A DNA stretch of 64,000 nucleotides from Onchocerca volvulus (lineage: Eukaryota > Nematoda > Chromadorea > Rhabditida > Onchocercidae). The stretch's first letter is position 1. Every line of letters begins with the position of its first letter. The position numbers and the translations under genes were made by a program. Location: contig HG738137.1 in assembly GCA_000499405.2 (NCBI GenBank), positions 1,364,001 through 1,428,000 of the forward strand. The letters are read 5' to 3'. Of this stretch, positions 1-13,100 are shown piece by piece. The notes beneath the pieces were generated by a model. It saw only the letters and a list, made by a program, of their open reading frames with translations. It had not been told where the DNA came from and did no database searches.

Positions 1-96
1 TATAACAAAGTTTGTATAAGTTTATTAACAGTTGTGTCTTTTGCAGCACTAAACTAAATTTTCTCTTTTTTTGAGACCTTGAATTGCAATTAAAAG

Positions 97-1558
97 TCAA
101 GAATTTCTTGCGCTTTTGTTAGTAATGTTATCGCGTCGAAACTGCCCCTGAGATGGCACTGGTCGTTTTACTGGTCGATGAATACTAGTTGTGGAATGGG
201 AACGTTGTACATTATTATTACCTGAAGCAAATGAAAATGATTTTAAAAAATTGATGAACTGGATGATGTTAACTTAGAACTATGAGAGACTTTAACTTCC
301 TTTGATCTCATTACACGGCATATAAATATAGCATATATGTGCTATTTGTAAAAGCTTCGTAAATTGTTCATTCAAAAATAAAGTGATATGTAAAAGACTG
401 ACAATCAGAAAAACAAATACTGGAAGTAAGAATATTCGGATAACTAATTGGAAAATTGAACAATTACCTCCTTGCCCGTTTCCTGCTGTTTCATCTTCCG
501 GTGAACCCTTCCGATTTGATGGAAATTTCGCCGCATACTCGGCATTATATTCGCTCATATTTGGGACTTCTGAATAAACCATAAAAAACTCACCCGTTTT
601 TAATAATTCACCCATTTTACCATATGATAAACTCAATGAACCCTTGAAGATCGTCGTAAAACCATTCCTAAAAATAAGAGAAGTTATCCAAGTTATATAT
701 AGAAGTTATATTTAGTACTAGTTTACTACTACTAAATTTGTATTGATTAGTCCCTGTATAAATCGCAGAATATTTTTGAAATCGTGCAATACGCATTAAA
801 AGTTAACGCACCAGATGAAATATAAAATTTAAATTTCTTTAAACTTGGTACAATATTTTAAAGAAAATATATTCAAGATCTATCTGGTTACTAAACCGAA
901 ATCCTTTCTTCTCTGGAGTATAGAAACGAAATTTTTTTAACATAACGGAAGGACTAACCTTAGCCGCCAAATATCACCAGCGGAAATATTATCCCCAACA
1001 TCATTCCATACACCCATGAGAACAGAACCTGTTGGATCGGCAATGCGTATTGTTCGGACATCATGTCCTTGTGGCGTGCGTCGTGACTGACCTGAAATTT
1101 AATGTAGACTGGAATTCATCCAAATATTTTCATTTACCTACTTTCCTCTAAATTAATAATGATAATAAAAAAATAGAAATTATGTTCTTTCTCCATTTCA
1201 GATCCATTCAAATCTATAATCAATGAATTTCAAATCCAAATCCATTGGCATAGTTCATTTAAATCCTATGATAATAAATTAAAGAAAAGGAAAATATTAC
1301 GAAATGAAATAATGAAATGAAATGCGTTCGCTTGGAAGATAAATATAATGCAAATAATTTGTAATTAATTGAAATGAACATGAATAAATCAAACTAAATT
1401 TGAGCCAAATCGGGTGATCAATGCTACCAAAACGATTCTGGTTTTAAATCAAGAATGAATAACGTACCAATATCAAGAACAATAAATGTTAAATTGACAT
1501 TTTTCATATTTGGCATTAACTGTGAGATCGAATTGGGTCGAACTATTTCGCCAGACAT
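97..1558 (-). CDS. NABP2: SOSS complex subunit B (hSSB/NABP-like single-strand DNA-binding protein)
   Basis: Four exons on the minus strand: 1558-1468, 1091-959, 667-468 and 221-97. The junctions are in phase and give 182 residues. The protein opens MSGEIVRPNSISQLMPNMK and holds one OB fold (about residues 15-110). Landmarks are GHDVRTIRIADPTGSV, a VWNDVG loop, GDIWRLRNGFTTIFKGSLSL and GEFFMVYSEVPNMSE, all in the order of human SOSS-B1/B2. The tail is basic and low complexity. In animals this protein binds single-stranded DNA in the SOSS complex with INTS3 and SOSS-C and acts in double-strand-break repair in the nucleus. The start is the first ATG after a likely trans-splice acceptor. Seen: domain match and phase. 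Inferred: function by family. Confidence 0.93.
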
Positions 1559-1560
1559 AA

Positions 1561-1570
1561 CTGAAATTTG
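1561..1570 (-). promoter_or_regulatory. Probable spliced-leader trans-splice acceptor of the SOSS-B gene
   Basis: On the minus strand CAAATTTCAG ends two bases before the ATG at 1558, with no matching upstream donor. This is the usual arrangement for a nematode spliced-leader acceptor and supports the chosen start. Confidence 0.6.
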
Positions 1571-4500
1571 GAAACGGATAATTAAAAATCGATAGTAAGA
1601 AACAGAAATGGGATTAAATCAACACAAAGGTAAATATGATCGAATAAATTGTACAGACAGTGAAATTAAATTTCATTTATACACCAACCTTATAATGAGT
1701 AAAGGTTAATTTCTGTAAAGCTCTATCAAAAAATAGCAACAAAAAGATGAAGGAAAATGAGATATTCGAAATTAAGTCAGGAATAAGACAGATGTCAGAA
1801 ATGAGGAGAGAACTTGAAAAGTTGAGAGGTCGGAAAATCAATTTTTTTTTTTTTTTTTTGTTCTTTTTTTTCAAGTATAAAGCAACCAGAAATTGAAAAA
1901 ATTAGCACAAGGTTATTAGTTGTATTAAATGTTAAGGAAAATTGATTGTGAAGAACTGTATGAGCAGAGAATGACAGAATTTCGTAAATATTTATGATTT
2001 GTTATAACAATAGAGTTATGAGCAGATAAACGTAAACACACACATAAATTACCCTTAAACTATGTCACCTCTCATGTCAACCTCTCGCATATTTCGATGC
2101 AGTAATGATCCGTCCAGATAAAACGGAACATTATGCAAATTTCAAATCTTACCGATTGCACTATCTCCATGTGAAAGCGTAAATACGTCAGTTGCGTGAA
2201 GCGATTGTGCAAGCTACGTGTTTGAATTTGCGTAAATAGTGGGCCGATGGAGATGGAATATGTCACGTAACGCTTAACTAAACGTGCAAATCTAACTGTG
2301 ATCGTATTCACTATTCAATACGATGTTCAACTATTAGACGTTATCATGATACGTTTAACCAATGTCATAGGAAGGAATCATAAGAACTTTTTTAAAAACA
2401 CATAGAAATGATTAAGTTTGCGCCACTTTCCATGCAACAATTGAATTTATATTATAACTTGCAAACAAGTGCATTTCATTTCGAAAGTCTTTTTCTGCAA
2501 AACTTTGAAATAAATTTAACTATTTCAAACATATTTCTAGAAGAAACTTTGATTTGTTAGCAATATTATCTCATATTATTGATATACATTAAATGATATA
2601 TTTCAAGCGTTATCCTTTCTCTTTGCTAAATTGATTTTTAGCGTCATTTATAATTTAATTACGGAACAATTTTTATTACATAATTGATATGCATGAATTG
2701 TAATTTGTTTCCGTTTTTTCCGGTACTTTAATTGTTTTTGTCTATTGCAAACGTATTCTTTCATTAACTTTTTCATTTTCTTTTCAAATAAAAAACAAAA
2801 AATATAACAAAATTTGAAAAAAAAAAAATTTTATTTCACTTCCACATATTTGCACATATCCCATATGCATAATATGACGAAATTTTTTAAATTTTACGCT
2901 CATTTGTGCAAAAAGTATTGAATTGAAGTTTCTCTCTCTTTTTTCCATTCATCACCTTTTTATTGTTGCATATGAAGAGATGGAGGAATGAATAATATAA
3001 TCAAAAGAGGAGGACAAAGGTTGTTTTATTAGGGTCATTGAATCGTTTACAAAATGCAATCCATATGGATTGGAATATTCTCCAAATTTTTTTGTCTAAA
3101 CTAAACAAACTTTCTTTTTCGCTTTTTTTTTTCTTCGGTAAAAAAGCAAAAGAGGAGAAAAAAAGGAAGGAAAAATGGGAACAATCGCCAAAAAAAAAAA
3201 AAAAAAAAAACAAAATTTTTCTAGCTATTACCAAATCTTTATTTCTGAAATTTTTTTTTTGTCAATTTTGCTAGAGCAAAAAATACAAAGAAACAAAAAT
3301 CATTTGTGAATAAATTTTTACATTTTACGAAAATTTTAAACCAATAAATTTTCTTGTTGTGTTTCTGGGCATTGGAAGAAGATATGATATTTTTTTTCGG
3401 AATGATATTAGTTAATAAATTCTTTAATTGGTTGAATAATTTATATTCTAATCATTATATTGATTCATATACTTTTTTAGATATCAATTTTAAACAGATA
3501 AATATTGGTTGTAAATAAACTAATTTTAAGCAAATTCAAATGATAAATCTGCTAGAATAAATGAAAATCGCTTTGCTTTTTTCGATAATTATAATTTGCC
3601 TTATAATTTGTAAAAGACAAATATTTATTGTCCTGTATTACGAATTTTCATTATTTTGCATATTTAGTAAATTTTCAGTTTCCAAATTTCATTTCTTTTT
3701 TTTTTTATAAAGCTAATTTAGTTGCTTTCTTGCTAATATAATAAGAACTTGGCTAATATCATATCGTGTCGAAACGGAAATTTTGTGATCAAATTATAAA
3801 CTGTCAATTTTAGGTAAAAATAAGATGTTACATTTTTTTAATTATGATGAGATTTTTTCTGTTCTCTTTTTTTCTGACCAATAGAAACAACAGATGGTTG
3901 ACAGGTTTAAAATAGTTATAAAAACAATAAAATCACGATACTAAAATGATAAATTAAATAGCTGCTGTGTTCAGGCATACGAAAAATTTCTGATTTAGAA
4001 AAAAATTAACAAGTGAGCTGAACAAAAATTAATGCTACATAGAAATGAAGTTTGATTGAATGTAATTTTTTATCCCAAAAAAGGATGTCAAATTATTTTG
4101 AAAAAAGAAAAACAATAATAAAATTAAAGACCTAAGTTTTTTCAATTATATTCAGCAGTGATGGACGAATAAAATAGATGTGACTTCCTTTCTTTTTGTA
4201 ATTTGCAAAAGGCTCCTAAATTCAGTTTTAACTTCATTTCAACTATTCATTTTTTCTATTTGATTTTCTGAGCTACTTTTTTTTTTTTTTCATTTTTTCC
4301 CTTACTTTTTAAAACAATATTGAGAAAGAAGCGCAAGTAAGGGTATTGTAAGATAAGGACGAAGGATTACAAGATATTAGTCATAAAATTCAATCATATT
4401 TTATGGCTCTATTATCATTTAATTGATAATAGAGAGTGGTATCATTGAATTTTAGACGAGATAATGAATGATTGAAATGTTATTGGCAGGATCCGATGAC

Positions 4501-4672
4501 CAAAACTTTGGTAAAATATAGTTACTTTTTCATTAATTAATGCCATTTATTTAAAGTGGAATGGATAAATGATATAAATTTTATAATCATTGTAAGCATG
4601 ATCTTGTAATTTATAAACATTTTATTATTACTTCTTGGATAATCAGCTTCATTTGTTAAAGAAAAATCGCAT
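1571..4672. other. AT-rich intergenic spacer, no gene seen
   Basis: Divergent spacer between SOSS-B (-) and the DUF273 gene (+), so it should hold both promoters. It contains poly-T/poly-A runs (about 1841-1870, 3190-3211, 4278-4290) and a small hairpin at 4407-4434 (11-bp arms CTCTATTATCA / TGATAATAGAG). The short open frames here are low complexity (Lys- or Phe-rich) and carry no recognisable domain. Confidence 0.6.
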
Positions 4673-7600
4673 ATGGTACTTTTGCGTGGATTCACACTTG
4701 TTCATCGATATATTCATATCGTTCTCTTATCCGGACTTGTTCTAATATTGCTTCTGTGGTCGCGAAAAGGTAAAATATTCTTTGAATTTTACTTTAACAT
4801 AAAATTATTTAGAATATTATCAAAAAAAAAGTAAAATTGGACTAATTGAACAATTGAGCCAAGCATAATGGACAATTAGATAAGCATAAGTTGGACCATG
4901 AAAGGATAATCAATCATTTATCGAAATTTTCCAGTCGATGTTGGCTTTATTTTATAAATTTATTATCATCGAAAATTAAAATTTCAGTAAATAAGACAAA
5001 ATAAGTTTAAAAAAAAATCCATCAAAACCTTTATTTTGCATTCCGATTGTTTTGTAAATAATCATTATTTTTCACAGATTAGATTAAAGTTTTTTTTTCC
5101 TTCATTTGTTTTGGGATTTATTTCAACCAAATTTTTTTAGAAAATATTTTAGCAACAATTTGGTATTCATTGTGCTTACTTATTATCAGATAAGTTCAAT
5201 GAATTTTGTAATTAAAACTAAAAGATCGCAACTTTGCTATAAATCTACACTAGGATTAAAATTCCCAACCTATTTATATACTTTCAAATTAAAATTAAAA
5301 GTCCCAATTGGCAAGGTTTTTAATATATATATATAATTGCTAGTTTAAGCACAAATTGCTAAAGTTAGTACTTAAGAACTACTGAAATACATAAACTAAC
5401 TAATATAATTGCAGTTCTGTTCTATTTTGATAAAAAAAAAAGAAAAAAATGAAAAAATTTAGGACCTCAAATAACAGAAATTAAAATAGCGGTAGTAACA
5501 ATACTGAAAGATCTCAGTAATATCAATGAATATCAATTAGCAATGGAAACATTTGAATGTTATTGTATTTATCGACGATATGCGTGGGTGGTAATTAATG
5601 TATCAGAGAATGACACCTTAAAATTACTTTGTCCACAAGAACAGGTTATTGTTGATAAATTGCGAATAACTGCCATATTATATGTCTTTCCTTAATTTCG
5701 ATCTCGAAAATTCTTTTTGTTTAATGACATAATTACAAAATTACAATTATGAATTCTTATGAATTAATTCAACATTTTATAATAACATTTTGTCCATCTT
5801 TTCCAAAATTGAACCTTTTTCACTTATGTTTCATACATTTTCATTAATAGGTTTCAATCAGTCTTGCAGTTTTTCTTTCAACGGCACTGCGTAACAGCAC
5901 AATTTTTGCAAGAAAATAATTATTATGATTATGTGTTATTTGTCGATTCTGATATGGGTGTTATTAATCCGAAAAGACGAATTGAGGAATATATTATGGA
6001 TGATAAAGATATTATTTTCTACAATCGTATTTGGAATTTCGAAGTAATGGCTGGAAGCTATTTAGCCAAGTAAATATTAAATTTTTATTTAATTTGTTAT
6101 ACAAATGAATTTTACGCATATTTTTTTTTATGAGGCTAAAATTTAGTACCATTGACTTATCAGTATTACTTAAATCTTTAAAAAATGATATTTCAAAGTA
6201 TTATAGAATTAAATAAGATTATAATGTTCAAAATTTAGATCAAATGCTATTAAAAAGTCACAACAATAATTTCTTACAATAATAGTTTTGATTACGATAA
6301 AGTTTAATTGAATTTTGGAAAACAAAAAAGAAAAAATCTATTACAAAGCATACTTATTTATAGAAATAGTAGAGAAATTGCATAAATTATTTTATTATTT
6401 TTTAATTAAAAAAATTATTTCTAATCATTGTATAAATGATAACTTTGTGTATGCTTGAATTTGATAGGATTACCTGATAGTACTTTTAGAAATACTATTT
6501 TTGTCATCAATTTTTTACGAATGTGGGCAAACTACAACTACCGTTTACCACATTCATTCCATGGGTCTGATAATGCTGCTATTCATGTTTGTTGTTTATT
6601 TGCAAAACAATTTTTTTTTTTATTTTTTAAGATGAACAATGCTTCGGAAAGAAGGAATTTTTAAGAAAAGAAAAGATTATATTTTTAAAAAAAAGGAAAA
6701 ATAATTTTCCAAAGAAAAAAACAATAAAAAAGATTCATTTCCAAATTTTCTTTTTTTTTTTCTAATCAAATATTGATTTTTATGGAATCCATTTTATTCT
6801 TTTCAAAAAAAAAAAGCATATATATCATTTAACTTTTTTCTGAATTTTTCCGAGATATTTAACTATGAAGTACAAAAATTAGCCTTCAAATCCCTTTTTT
6901 AACTTCTTTTTTTACTATTTCCTATTTTAAAGTATTGAATTCAATTTTGAATTCATTTGAATCCATTATTAAGTACCACACTATAATTTATTTTGACTCA
7001 TACTTGAAAAAAAAATCTGTTTTGAAATAATGCTTGTCGTCGTTTATTACTATTTTCTGATTAAATTGAAAATTAAATCTTTCATCAAAAATTCTGACAA
7101 ATATTGACAAGTTCATTTCAGGCAGTTCTGCTACACATCGCGTCAATAAATGTGAAACATTGCGAACCTTTATGGAATATATCAAACTAAGTTGTTTATA
7201 CATATTTATATTTATATATACATCGCTTTTTTTTTAAATTACTCATTTCTTCCGTAGTAAAACATACAGCTACTTTAGTGGTTCACGTACTTGTTGCTAT
7301 TCATTCAGAAAATAATATTTAAATCTGTTGAAAGATGTTAAATTTTAATTTACAATATGAATTATTTGATTGTGACAAAGTGCTATCTAAGTCTAAGACA
7401 AAAGTAGTCCTGATAAATACGCTCTAATAAATTGTAGCAATTTAATTTTTGGATGAAAATTGAATACATTTCTAACAACATGCAAAAATTTTGACTTCGA
7501 TTTCGTTTTTTACAAAGAAAGGCTTGAGAAATAATTTCTGAATTATACTGAATGTTTCAATTAAAATAAATAATTTCAAAGACTTTAATTTTTATAGATT

Positions 7601-8488
7601 GTCTGCTTAAAGATAAATGAAAAGTTATTTTATAACTTTTTCTGGTAGATTCACAGAAAAAGATTGATTTTATTTTTAGCTGAAACTAACGTTTGGAAGT
7701 AAAACATGAGTGATAATTTTATTTTAGAAATTATAAAGATTTATTCACATATGAGGCTTGTGTTCGAGCACAACTTGAAACTAACAAAAAATGGAAAAAG
7801 AAAGTAAGCGTGCTACCGAAAGGTCAATCCTGGGCACGCGACGGCTGGCTTACCGATTCGAAATGGTCTGAAGAAGATTTTATTTTTCACGGATGGCAAA
7901 AACGGTCAACTTTACAATACTAAACGAATTCATGTACAAGTATTTAATCTCATATATGATTATCACAATTATGATCATAATTGTGTATATATATATCACA
8001 GTAAACATATATCACAGTAAAAATTATAATTAGGGTGTTATTGTAAAAAAATCACTATAGAAATTAAAAAAAAGAACTGAAATTGTTTTAAAAAATTATG
8101 ACAGATGATTGTTTCAAAGCTAATTTATTGTAAAGCAAATATAAGATATAAAATATTAAGTTGAAATTTTAGGAATAAATGGTAGCTAATTATTTAATTT
8201 TTCATTTACAGACGTTTAAACAAGAAAGCATTCGCATCATGGAAATTGCCATTTTTGTCGACAAAATTTAATATGTCATTATGTGGAACAAATAGTTATA
8301 TAGAAAACTGGAAGTACAATCAAACCTTTGCGAGAAATCCAAACGAAATTCGTGCTGAATTGGATACGATAATCACCTTAAATGAATTCGAATATTATAA
8401 GGAAAAGCAAAATGCGGGAGAAATATTAGCTAATTTGACAAAAAATGAGCTAGTTTGGCATAATTTTACCAATCAGCACATCCAATAA
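4673..8488 (+). CDS. DUF273 family putative membrane glycosyltransferase-like protein (with a lesion at exon 5)
   Basis: Seven exons: 4673-4769, 5463-5644, 5870-6069, 6490-6586, 7122-about 7190, 7728-7904, 8212-8488; about 365 residues. Residues 14-29 form one hydrophobic segment, suggesting a type II membrane protein. Residues 94-126 contain FFFQRHC followed by LFVDSDMGV, with a DxD motif at 119-121. Later landmarks are [35 protein letters not shown] and FIFHGW, the pattern of the nematode-expanded DUF273 family. The biochemical role is unproven; DxD hints at a nucleotide-sugar glycosyltransferase. All junctions are in phase except exon 5 to 6: exon 5 runs into TAA (7188-7190) immediately before a GT donor and is one base too long for exon 6. 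AATAAA overlaps the stop codon at 8485-8490. Confidence 0.78.
7964..7985. repeat. 22-bp perfect palindrome in the last intron of the DUF273 gene
   Basis: CACAATTATGA followed directly by its reverse complement TCATAATTGTG. It could extrude as a hairpin. Directly downstream ATATATCACAGTAAA occurs twice nearly in tandem. No function is evident. Confidence 0.6.
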
Positions 8489-10117
8489 ATGAAAAAAAAA
8501 TCGAAATTTAAATTTTAAATTTAAAACAATTTGAAAACCATAAATTGTTGATAAAGGAATAATCCATGTATTCCAATAATCTCTTTTTTTTTCTTACGAA
8601 TTCACCAGAATTTTTTATCATTTTTTATCACTACAAGTTCATCAAAAGTTTTTATTGCTTTATTATTATCAAGGATTTGTCAATAACTTTTATCTTTCTC
8701 TTATCATTGCAATAACTTTTATCTTTCTGTTATCACTTCTCTTTTCGTTTTTTTCCACTTAATCAGACTGAGCTACAAAAAAAAAAAAAAAAAACATGCA
8801 TGTATTCGAATGCAACGTTGTATCAAAATTTCAAACCAAGAGGATGAATTCTCCAAAATCCAAGATTTTGAATTAATATAGAGAAAGAGCGTGTTTAAGA
8901 ACTTTCGGAGATTTAAGATTTTGAACAAATGAGCATTGAAATTTTTATTTATATAGATTTCTGGTGCCTTAAACACGAAGCGTGACCGGCCCCTATAGAT
9001 AATTGCATCGGCTACACGTGGCCGGGTCCAGTTAGTGTCGATTAATAATAATGACAACATTAATTGACATTTTGTTATTAGTAAATGCAATATGTCGAAA
9101 TAATAAAGTAACTGGTTGTTTATTGGAAATGGTATTCAATATCAAATTACTTTACCTTATTTGAATGACTGATCAAATTTTTGCAATTTGATAAAAAAGT
9201 AATAATGATATGTGTCTGAATAATCGAAAAAACCATCTATAAATATCTGCAATATAAATATCTCAGGATAACCATGGTATTTTTGTTTTATCAAATATTT
9301 CTACATAAATAAATAATTTCGCAACATATAATTGTTTTGATTCATATTTGCAAAACGAACAAATTATCTCCTTAACAGCCAATCTTATAATGATGTAAAT
9401 TGCTTGTAATATGCAAATTTTTCTTTAGCCGTCAAACATCATATCATATGAAAATTCAGTCCAGTGAAATTGGTTAGCTATAATAATTACAAGATCTTCT
9501 TCTTATATGATATTAAACTCCCAGAAAATTACAAAATAACTTACTTCTTCATCCCTAAAATCGCAAGATAATTTGCCAAATATTGTAAAGATCTTCATTA
9601 TAAAAGGATTGCTATATGTACCAGATTCAATCCTTCGCTCTAATCGGTATTCGGCAAGCGGCGCTTTTCAAAACTTATCAAACTCTATCAATTACCAATA
9701 CCAATAACTCGCAGATAACTTCCTTATCATCCAAAAGAAATCTAAATTATCAATTGTATTATAGATATTCATCAATTCATTGGGTAACACAGTTGTAAAG
9801 AATAAAATTTATCATAGAAAGACTCATTATGCAACAAAATCATCTGTACCAAATTCCAATTCTCAACAAAAACCTTCCATAAATTTTTTTCTTGACAATA
9901 CACTAATCTTTAAATATATCTTCAAGAAGTGAAACATTTCAGTTGTATGATTGCTTTTTGAAGCTATAGTTTCTATGGCAACCGATAACAATTTCTCTCA
10001 ATTTTATTACTTTACTACGCCAAAAAATCGATTTTTAAATTTGTACATTGCAAAATGCTATTACAATTATTTCTTACATCAGAACGAGTACCAAATTTTA
10101 GATCTAAGTCAAAAAGA
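8489..10117. other. Spacer between the DUF273 and IFT74 genes
   Basis: Contains the dispersed repeat at 8791-8968, then a short G+C-richer patch (about 8980-9045) with arms GACCGGCC and GGCCGGGTC that could pair. The rest is AT-rich. The open frame at 9616-9798 has no recognisable domain. The IFT74 promoter should lie at the right end, and a likely trans-splice acceptor (AAATTTTAG) ends at 10101. Confidence 0.55.
8791..8968. repeat. Dispersed repeat, copy A
   Basis: Shares the core ATTCGAATGCAACGTTGT and flanks (AAAACATG before it; GAGATTTAAG, TTTTTATTT and ATAGATTT after it) in the same order and orientation with 36513-36637. Copy A carries about 50 bp more in the middle. Copy B abuts the right side of the palindromic LTR locus, so the repeat may be a retroelement remnant or older flanking repeat. 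Low coding potential. Confidence 0.6.
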
Positions 10118-13100
10118 ATGACATCTCGATCAGTTACTGCTCGTCCAAAAACTTCTGCTGGTACACGAGCTACTTCGGCTAGACTTCGTAAACCATCATC
10201 ATCATCATCTTTGCATGCTGCTCAATATAGTAAATATATTACTTTATTTCCTAATATTATATTTCAGTTCTTCTGTATTTTATCAGAAAAAAAATTTGAT
10301 ATCAGTTAATAATTTCCAGCAGTAATTTCATGTATATTATTTTATAGATATTACGGAACGACCAGTTAGTCGTGCCGCAATGGTATCGGAATCAGTTGTA
10401 CCAACTGTTGCATCACGAACAAGTATAATCTTTATTTTGTTTTATTTTTTACTATTAGAAATATGCTTTTATCAACGAAAGTTTTTAGTTTTTTTGAAAT
10501 TTCGAAATTTCATTACCAATGGAAACTTGTTCACAATTATTGAAAGTTTAAAAAAAAAGCAATTTTTAAGTTTTTGAAAAAATACAAAAATCGGTCAATA
10601 ACTCATCTTTATGTCTTGAACATTACATGAAGTTTTTTAAAAACTATTAGAAATTTCTGACAAAAAATTTAAAATACAACTCTATATTTTGATTATTGAT
10701 CGAAATTTTTTTTTTATTTTCTTCTGAAGATGAAAAGAAACATCAATTTTATATCAATCAGTTAAGATGAATGCTTTAATACTGCTTTTTATAATCCCTA
10801 AACCTTAATAATGTGGTTTTAAACAACACCTTAAATTTTTTACTTTTACTAGCCGAAAAATTGTTTTATTCGTTTTGTAGATTATGCTGACTTCTTCTTA
10901 AATCAAAAAATTTATACTTTGGTAGTTCAGAAGGGATTTTGATTATACTGTTTAAATGAACAAATTTAAATTAATATAAATTTTTATTCATGGTTTATGC
11001 CATTTTGCTTTTAATAGTGTCGAATGGCTTGTGATGATGGCAATGTTTTTGTTACATGTACAAAAATAAGCTATGTATCAAAATTGTTTATAAAATTAAC
11101 TAAAAAATAAACAACAAAATAATAATATAATTGAACTGAGAAATTGTTTAATTATCAGAATGTCGCAAATGTTATTTCGTGTTTATTATTTCACAAAAAT
11201 GTTGCGTGTGATTTGAAGGATTAACAAAATTGACCATACAATTGCTATTCTTTTTATTTTCAATTTACTATTCTTTGATTTGTACGTAGTGATATTTCTA
11301 ATGTATTCATAGCATAAAAAACTAATGCTTAAAATTTCATTCAATGAGTACAATATAAAAAGTGAGCAAGTATTAGAAATACAATGAATAAGTATAATTC
11401 AAAAAGAAATTTAAATTTTTCAATTTTCAAGTTCAAATTTCAATTTTTATAAACTATTATAAGTTCTATATATTTTATACAGCTGTAGATAACCTTGGTA
11501 AGATTGATAGTAATAAGAAGAAAACTATAAAAATAGTGATAACACTTACATTAGGAATAGAAAATGAATCGGTAACGTTAATTAACAGCGCTAATTAAAA
11601 ATATTACAGATAGTCGAATTGGATCTGTCCCACCATCACGATTAAATTCAACCATGGCTAGTTTTCCTTTTTTTATTGGATTTCTTCGAAAATTAACATA
11701 AATATTATTTATACAGTAAAATCTACATAAAAATTAATTTTTTAACTTTTAATTTTGTTTTTTCTCAGAGTTTCACATCACGATAAATTTGAATTTCAGA
11801 GCAACGAAAGGATTCGAAATCGAATAGGTACGGCTCACGGTGGAAGATTAGTAACGGGTGCGATTCAGGTAACACCAAGTCGTACTGCGATGCGACCTGT
11901 AACACAACAAGGATTAACCGGTGTTAGGACACCAGCCAGAGTTGGAAGTTAGATCGCTTTTTTCATATCTTTTTTTTTTTTCTTGAGAGATGAAGTTAAA
12001 TGAATCTGAAAGAGAAATCTCTGGATTAGAAAACAGAAAAAAAGAGAAAGATATCTTAGCCTTTTGAGCTTTAGTGAAGCATGATTAGTTAAATTTAATA
12101 CAATTTTGAAATGTCTAATTTAACTCGTCAAAGACGAATTTTAAAATTTCGAGTTATTAGTTATTTTATCAACATAGCTGGACGTTTCGTGGTCGACAAG
12201 AGCTATTATATGTCATTACTTCGAACACAAATGAACAATTTGATGCTTGAAATTGATAAATTGCGGGGTGAATTGAACAAAGGTGAACGTGATCGACAGA
12301 ATTTATTGATTTATGAAAAAAAGTAAATATATACTATTTCAAGTAAAAGTTTTGGAAATAATGGATAATTAACTTCAATAGTTCTCCTATTTTCTGCTTG
12401 AGATGAAAAATTTTAAATTTAAAACTGAGCGATGATTTATCAATTAACATTAATATATTTATGCGAAATGAAAATTCGAAAATCAGCCAATAATTTGCTT
12501 TTTTAAACATTACATGAAAAAAAAAATAATTTTTTGAAAATAAAAACTCAAAATCAATCAATAATTTGTCTTCAAGCATTATATCAATAAATAAATAAGC
12601 TTTTTTTTTTTCTTTTGCTAGATAAAGAAAGAATCAATATCATAAGAAAAAAAATCATTATTAGTACATAGAAATATGATGTATTTAATGATAGAATCGA
12701 AGCGATAGTTTTTGGATATTGCACTTGCTGTCGCGGAACTTGAATGTTGTGAATAGGAATTTTTCACGACTAAATTATTAAATATTTTACTAGGTAAAGT
12801 ATTTTAGAATGCAACAGTAAATAATCGTTCAGCAAATTCATGGTCACAATAGATAAAAAAAACATAGGAAAAAATGAGAAAATCGCGGTGGTAGTGAGTA
12901 GTGGTGGTGGTGGTAGTGGAAGATAAGCCTCTTCGTCGTTGACGTCAAAGCATTGGCAATTTTTTTTTTGGATCGTCGGCTGCCGAATATATATTGCATA
13001 AGTCCACGCCCTGGCGCTATCTGCGTCTTATTAATCCAGGACGACGTCTCAACAATCAAAAAAAGGCGCCAGTCTTTCATTGTATCATTTCTTGTAGCTG

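Noticed and set aside
3001..3274. Overlapping plus and minus frames rich in Lys or Phe
   Set aside because: Translations of poly-A/poly-T low-complexity DNA.
8980..9045. tRNA gene in the G+C-rich patch
   Set aside because: No T-loop or D-arm consensus in either strand.
8773..9090. 105-codon minus-strand open frame containing NWTRPRVADAIIYRGRSRF
   Set aside because: It crosses the dispersed repeat and poly-A tract; no known domain, no splice or start context.
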